Source: Fidelibacterota bacterium (GTDB taxonomy: Bacteria > Fidelibacterota > Marinisomatia > Marinisomatales > TCS55). From it: DNA of 10,739 nucleotides. The stretch covers positions 1 through 10,739 of the forward strand of contig PBBH01000003.1 of NCBI GenBank assembly GCA_002716525.1, given 5' to 3'. Position numbers and translations under genes: made by a program. Below the pieces are notes generated by a model, which saw only the letters and a program-made list of their open reading frames with translations, searched no databases and was not told the DNA's origin. Shown piece by piece: positions 7,843 to 10,739 of this stretch. The number at the start of each line of letters is the position of its first letter. The first letter of the stretch is position 1.

Positions 7843-7862
7843 TGTGGACAAATTGTGGATAA
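7843..7862 (-). promoter_or_regulatory. Tandem DnaA-box-like sites upstream of nrdJ
   Basis: TGTGGATAA at 7854-7862 is the exact complement of the consensus DnaA box TTATCCACA. TGTGGACAA at 7843-7851 differs from it by one base. Both point the same way and start 11 bases apart, about one helical turn. They lie about 180-200 bases before the nrdJ start codon. DnaA is known to bind and regulate the nrdAB promoter in E. coli; a similar role here is inference. Confidence 0.5.
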
Positions 7863-7961
7863 CTATTTTATTTCACTTTTTTATAGTCGGTATTTTCCTG
7901 TTTTTTACTTTTATTCTTGGAGTCTTTATTTTGGTTTGATATATTTGTTCTGCCAACCAAG

Positions 7962-7986
7962 TCGATTATCACTTTTTCGATTGTCA
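7962..7986 (+). repeat. Direct repeat TCGATTRTCA over the nrdJ promoter
   Basis: TCGATTATCA (7962-7971) and TCGATTGTCA (7977-7986) match at nine of ten positions with a 15-base period. The first copy covers the likely -35 element and the second ends three bases before TATAAT, which is where an operator for a repressor or activator would sit. A looser relative, CCGATTAGTCA, occurs at 7791-7801. Confidence 0.45.
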
Positions 7987-7995
7987 GCCTATAAT
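7966..7995 (+). promoter_or_regulatory. Likely nrdJ promoter
   Basis: A perfect TATAAT is at 7990-7995, with TTATCA (two mismatches to TTGACA) at 7966-7971 and an 18-base spacer. Transcription from here would give a leader of about 40 bases before the nrdJ start, with room for the Shine-Dalgarno but not for a riboswitch. Confidence 0.45.
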
Positions 7996-8026
7996 TGAAC
8001 GCTGTTTTTTTAAAACTCCACATACC

Positions 8027-8034
8027 AAAAAGGA
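8027..8034 (+). promoter_or_regulatory. Shine-Dalgarno of nrdJ
   Basis: AAAAAGGA ends 10 bases before the ATG at 8045 and supports that start. An out-of-frame ATG at 8035 opens a five-codon frame whose TGA stop (8050-8052) lies just inside nrdJ; it is probably incidental. Confidence 0.6.
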
Positions 8035-8044
8035 ATGATTTTAA

Positions 8045-10507
8045 ATGGCTGAAGCGATTGAACTTAACTTCCCTGCGGGGAAGACCCCCTCAGAAAAAAT
8101 CAATACAATTGTTGAAGAAACTGTTCGTGAGCTCACGAAAGAAGTCGACCAACAAGACCTTTCGAATGAACACAACCCCTATTTAATCGAAAATTATTAT
8201 GATGGCGATAACCTCGGCGCTGATGTACTAAAAAATAAATACCTCGCACCCTGGGAAAACCATCCTTATGAATTATGGGAACGCCAGGCCACTGCTTTGG
8301 CTTCGGTTGAGCGCACAAAAAAATTAAGAGAGACGTGGGAAAAGAAATTTTATTCTATCCTTGAAGACTTCAAGTTCACATCAGGCGGTCGCATCATGCA
8401 TGGTGCCGGCAGAGAAGATATTACTACTACCTTAAATAACTGCTATGTGGTTGGAATTCAAGATGATTCCATCAATGCTATATATAAAACAATAGAAGAA
8501 GAAGCTCGAACATATAAATACGGTGGAGGCTGCGGTCATGATCTATCCATCCTGCGTCCATCAGGGGATGAAATTAATGGAACAGGTGGTCAATCCTGTG
8601 GTCCCGTCGGGTTCATGAATCTATTTAGTGAAAACACCAATACTATTGCCCAACACGGACGCCGTGGTGCCAATATGCAAACTTTACGCATAGATCATCC
8701 GGATATTGAAAAATTCATCGGAATCAAAACGGGTGATATCAATATGGTAAAATACTCTAATATATCCGTTCTATTGACACATGACTTCATGGAAGCAGTA
8801 GAAAATGATACCAAATTTGATCTCAAGTGGAACAATAAAGTATACAAAACAGTTCATGCCCGTGAACTATGGGATACTATTATTGACCATGCCCATAGGA
8901 GTGCGGAACCCGGCTTGATTTTCTGGGATACGATGACTGACTACCACAACGCGGAATATTGCAGTCCTTTAGTATCCACAAACCCTTGCGCAGAACAACC
9001 TTTACCTGATGGCGGATGCTGTAACCTTGGTTCCATAAATCTGGACAGATTTGTTGATAATGAAGGCAATTTTAAAATCGATGAATTCAAAGAAACAGTC
9101 GGTATTGCAACACGTTTTCTAGATAATGTCATTGATTATAACCTGGATCGTCATGCTCTGAATTCTCAAAAAGAGAACGCAACCGATGACCGCCGTGTTG
9201 GTTTAGGTATATTAGGTCTTGGGGATATGCTAGTGCGTATGGGAATTAAATACGACAGTGAAGATGCGCTACAAACAATAGAGCAGGTCATGCAAATTTT
9301 TCGTGATACTGCTTATGATACCAGTGTTGAATTAGCTATGGAAAAAGGTGCTTTCCCAAAATTTGACTGGTCCGGATATCGCAAAAGTAAATTTATTAAA
9401 CAACTACCTAGACAGATAAGGGATAAAATTAAAAATAATGGGATTAGAAACTCCACCGTCTTAACCGTACCACCTACTGGTAGCGGTGCAATTGTAGCCC
9501 GAGTCACCTCAGGAATCGAACCAATTTTTGCTACCTCCTATAAACGACGGGTCAAAAAACAAGATGGTTATGGACAGAAATTCGATGAATACAAAGTATA
9601 TCACCCGATTATTAAAAAACTTTTTAAAACTGATGAGGACCTTCCAGATTATGTAACAACAGCTCATGATATCGATCCTTATTTCCGGGTAAAAATGCAG
9701 GGCATTATTCAAAAATATATCGACAGTTCTATTTCTTCAACAGTAAATCTTGAAGAGAATATTAAACTGGAAACAGTTGCAGATATTTATATGACAGCCT
9801 ACAAATCCGGTCTTAAGGGAATTACAGTTTATCGTGAAGGGTCGAGGGAAGGTATTCTTTTGACAGATAACAAAGAAGAAAAAGATATAACAGAAAAACA
9901 GGCTGTAATATCTCCAATGGAAGCTTCTGCTCCGGAGAAAAAAACTGGCACAGAAAAACGACCAAGGATCCGACCAAATACAACAGCAGGAATCACACGT
10001 CGAATTCGAACCGGCGAAGGGACTCTGTACATTACCATCAATCAAGATGAAAACGGTTTATGTGAAGTCTTTACAACGATCGGTAAAGCCGGTGGTAATG
10101 CAGCGGCTCAGTCAGAAGCAATTAGTCGACTTATATCTCTGGCATTACGCTCAGGAATCGACCCAAATGCAATCATCAAACAACTGAAAGGAATTAGTGG
10201 ACCAAACCCCACTTGGGAAGATGGTCGGTTAATCCTTTCAACCCCTGATGCAATTGGAAAAGCACTCGACGACTACCTAAGCGAAAATCCCGATGGACAT
10301 CGTCAAGGTAAAGTTTCTGATTTAGATGAAGATAATCGTAAAACAACAATTACTATGGCTACAACCGAAGAAGTAACTGAACATCAACAGAATGTCACTG
10401 ATTTTACCTTTAAGAATATCACTACCTGCCCTGATTGTGGTGGTTCGGTAATGCATGAAGGCGGTTGTGTGACCTGCCCAGGTTGTGGTTTCTCAAAATG
10501 TGAGTGA
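8045..10507 (+). CDS. nrdJ: Adenosylcobalamin-dependent (class II) ribonucleotide reductase
   Basis: This 820-residue enzyme reduces ribonucleotides to deoxyribonucleotides using a thiyl radical made from adenosylcobalamin, with no oxygen requirement. The catalytic signature NPCAE (313-317) gives the radical Cys315 with Asn313 and Glu317. Cys133 (NNCYV) and Cys326 (CCNLGS) are placed as the redox pair; the 11-residue gap from Cys315 to Cys326 fits class II enzymes. PPTGSGAIV (476-484) and KGITVYREGSREG (591-603) are further conserved blocks. Residues about 645-745 form a TSCPD-type domain, and the tail carries Cys795, 798, 808, 811, 814 and 819 (CPDCGG, CPGCG), a zinc-ribbon-like element with Cys available to re-reduce the active site. 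No ATP-cone is recognisable at the N-terminus. The start is set by a Shine-Dalgarno and the family N-terminus. It is alone on its strand, with its own promoter region and a strong terminator. Confidence 0.96.
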   Translation: MAEAIELNFPAGKTPSEKINTIVEETVRELTKEVDQQDLSNEHNPYLIENYYDGDNLGADVLKNKYLAPWENHPYELWERQATALASVERTKKLRETWEKKFYSILEDFKFTSGGRIMHGAGREDITTTLNNCYVVGIQDDSINAIYKTIEEEARTYKYGGGCGHDLSILRPSGDEINGTGGQSCGPVGFMNLFSENTNTIAQHGRRGANMQTLRIDHPDIEKFIGIKTGDINMVKYSNISVLLTHDFMEAVENDTKFDLKWNNKVYKTVHARELWDTIIDHAHRSAEPGLIFWDTMTDYHNAEYCSPLVSTNPCAEQPLPDGGCCNLGSINLDRFVDNEGNFKIDEFKETVGIATRFLDNVIDYNLDRHALNSQKENATDDRRVGLGILGLGDMLVRMGIKYDSEDALQTIEQVMQIFRDTAYDTSVELAMEKGAFPKFDWSGYRKSKFIKQLPRQIRDKIKNNGIRNSTVLTVPPTGSGAIVARVTSGIEPIFATSYKRRVKKQDGYGQKFDEYKVYHPIIKKLFKTDEDLPDYVTTAHDIDPYFRVKMQGIIQKYIDSSISSTVNLEENIKLETVADIYMTAYKSGLKGITVYREGSREGILLTDNKEEKDITEKQAVISPMEASAPEKKTGTEKRPRIRPNTTAGITRRIRTGEGTLYITINQDENGLCEVFTTIGKAGGNAAAQSEAISRLISLALRSGIDPNAIIKQLKGISGPNPTWEDGRLILSTPDAIGKALDDYLSENPDGHRQGKVSDLDEDNRKTTITMATTEEVTEHQQNVTDFTFKNITTCPDCGGSVMHEGGCVTCPGCGFSKCE

Positions 10508-10532
10508 CTTAATTCTATTACATTTCTTAAAT

Positions 10533-10566
10533 AAAAAAAGCCCCGAATTAATTCGGGGCTTTTTTT
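10533..10566. terminator. Bidirectional Rho-independent terminator
   Basis: GCCCCGAATT (10540-10549) and AATTCGGGGC (10550-10559) form a perfect 20-base palindrome, flanked by seven A on the left and seven T on the right. It folds as an eight-pair stem with a TTAA loop. The symmetry gives a U-run on both strands, so it can end nrdJ from the left (26 bases after its stop) and frr from the right. Confidence 0.95.
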
Positions 10567-10589
10567 ATCAAAAATCCGATTGCAAAGAA

Positions 10590-10739
10590 TTAATAATCCA
10601 TTAATTCTTTCTCCTTCTGTTCTTGTATCTCATTTAAATTTCCCACATGATCATCCGTTAAAGTTTGGATTTCATTTTCCTGTTTACGTATTTCATCTTC
10701 AGAAACATGTTCCTTCTGCCCAAAATCTTTCACATGATG
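10590..10739 (-). CDS. frr: Ribosome recycling factor, C-terminal part (5' end outside window)
   Basis: The last 49 residues are visible. They include KEHVSEDEIRKQENEIQ and end in KELMDY, matching the C-terminal long helix of ribosome recycling factor (E. coli: KEISEDD...DVQKLTD, ending ELMQF). Frr works with EF-G to split post-termination ribosomes for reuse. It is convergent with nrdJ and shares its terminator. Only the tail of domain I is present, so completeness cannot be judged. Confidence 0.9.
   Translation of the reverse strand, partial: HHVKDFGQKEHVSEDEIRKQENEIQTLTDDHVGNLNEIQEQKEKELMDY

Larger units (their letters stand above)
7688..8044. other. Divergent intergenic region between tRNA-Gly and nrdJ
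   Basis: This 357-base AT-rich stretch holds no convincing gene. It must contain the leftward promoter of the tRNA block and the rightward promoter of nrdJ. From left to right I see an AT-rich run just before the tRNA, two DnaA-box-like sites at 7843-7862, a direct repeat at 7962-7986, a TATAAT at 7990-7995 and a Shine-Dalgarno at 8027-8034. No cobalamin riboswitch core and no NrdR-box pair could be recognised by eye. Confidence 0.7.

Noticed and set aside
7771..7998. A 75-codon plus-strand frame in the region before nrdJ, rich in Phe, Tyr and Leu.
   Set aside because: Composition reflects T-rich intergenic DNA, there is no Shine-Dalgarno, and it covers the likely promoter and DnaA boxes.
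7688..8044. A cobalamin riboswitch or an NrdR box controlling nrdJ.
   Set aside because: No B12-box core and no paired NrdR-type palindrome could be found by eye, and the predicted leader of about 40 bases is too short for a riboswitch.
7688..8044. Replication origin, given DnaA boxes in an AT-rich gap.
   Set aside because: Only two boxes are seen, and dnaA, dnaN, gidA or other usual origin neighbours are absent.
9737..10045. Minus-strand frames of 70-102 codons inside nrdJ.
   Set aside because: Antisense shadows of a well-conserved gene with low-complexity Phe/Ser/Cys content.

Overview
This is an AT-rich window of ordinary bacterial chromosome with eight protein genes (two cut by the window edges), one tRNA and several regulatory sites. 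The gene set suggests a Gram-negative bacterium of the FCB type, for example Marinimicrobia or a Bacteroidetes relative. The clues are two probable outer-envelope lipoproteins (one TPR plus CsgG-like, one an exonuclease/endonuclease/phosphatase with a WNVENLFD motif), a five-helix LTA-synthase-like enzyme and a B12-dependent ribonucleotide reductase. The taxonomic call is inference from gene content, not from a marker phylogeny.

Left two-thirds (1-7687) is all on the minus strand. In transcription order, right to left, it holds tRNA-Gly(CCC), a TPR/CsgG-like lipoprotein, an LTA-synthase-like membrane enzyme, a compact palindrome at 4291-4318, an aldolase of the DapA/N-acetylneuraminate-lyase family that does not look like true DapA, a PDZ/radical-SAM-like/DUF512 protein, the ribosome-assembly GTPase Der, and the N-terminal part of an EEP-family lipoprotein. 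The DUF512 and der genes are 9 bases apart and almost certainly co-transcribed. The tRNA, lipoprotein and LTA-synthase-like genes are also closely packed.

Right third: an AT-rich intergenic region of 357 bases (7688-8044) separates the leftward tRNA block from a rightward gene for adenosylcobalamin-dependent (class II) ribonucleotide reductase, nrdJ. This region carries two DnaA-box-like sites (one a perfect TTATCCACA on the minus strand), a near-perfect direct repeat TCGATTRTCA placed over a plausible promoter, and a good Shine-Dalgarno sequence. nrdJ ends at a strong symmetrical terminator, which also serves the convergent frr gene (ribosome recycling factor, C-terminal part only) running in from the right edge.

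Functionally the window mixes translation and ribosome factors (der, frr, tRNA-Gly), DNA-precursor synthesis (nrdJ) and envelope proteins. I find no CRISPR array, transposase gene, phage gene, toxin-antitoxin pair or defence system. The most interesting signals are regulatory: the DnaA boxes and direct-repeat operator in front of nrdJ, and the palindrome beside the LTA-synthase-like gene.
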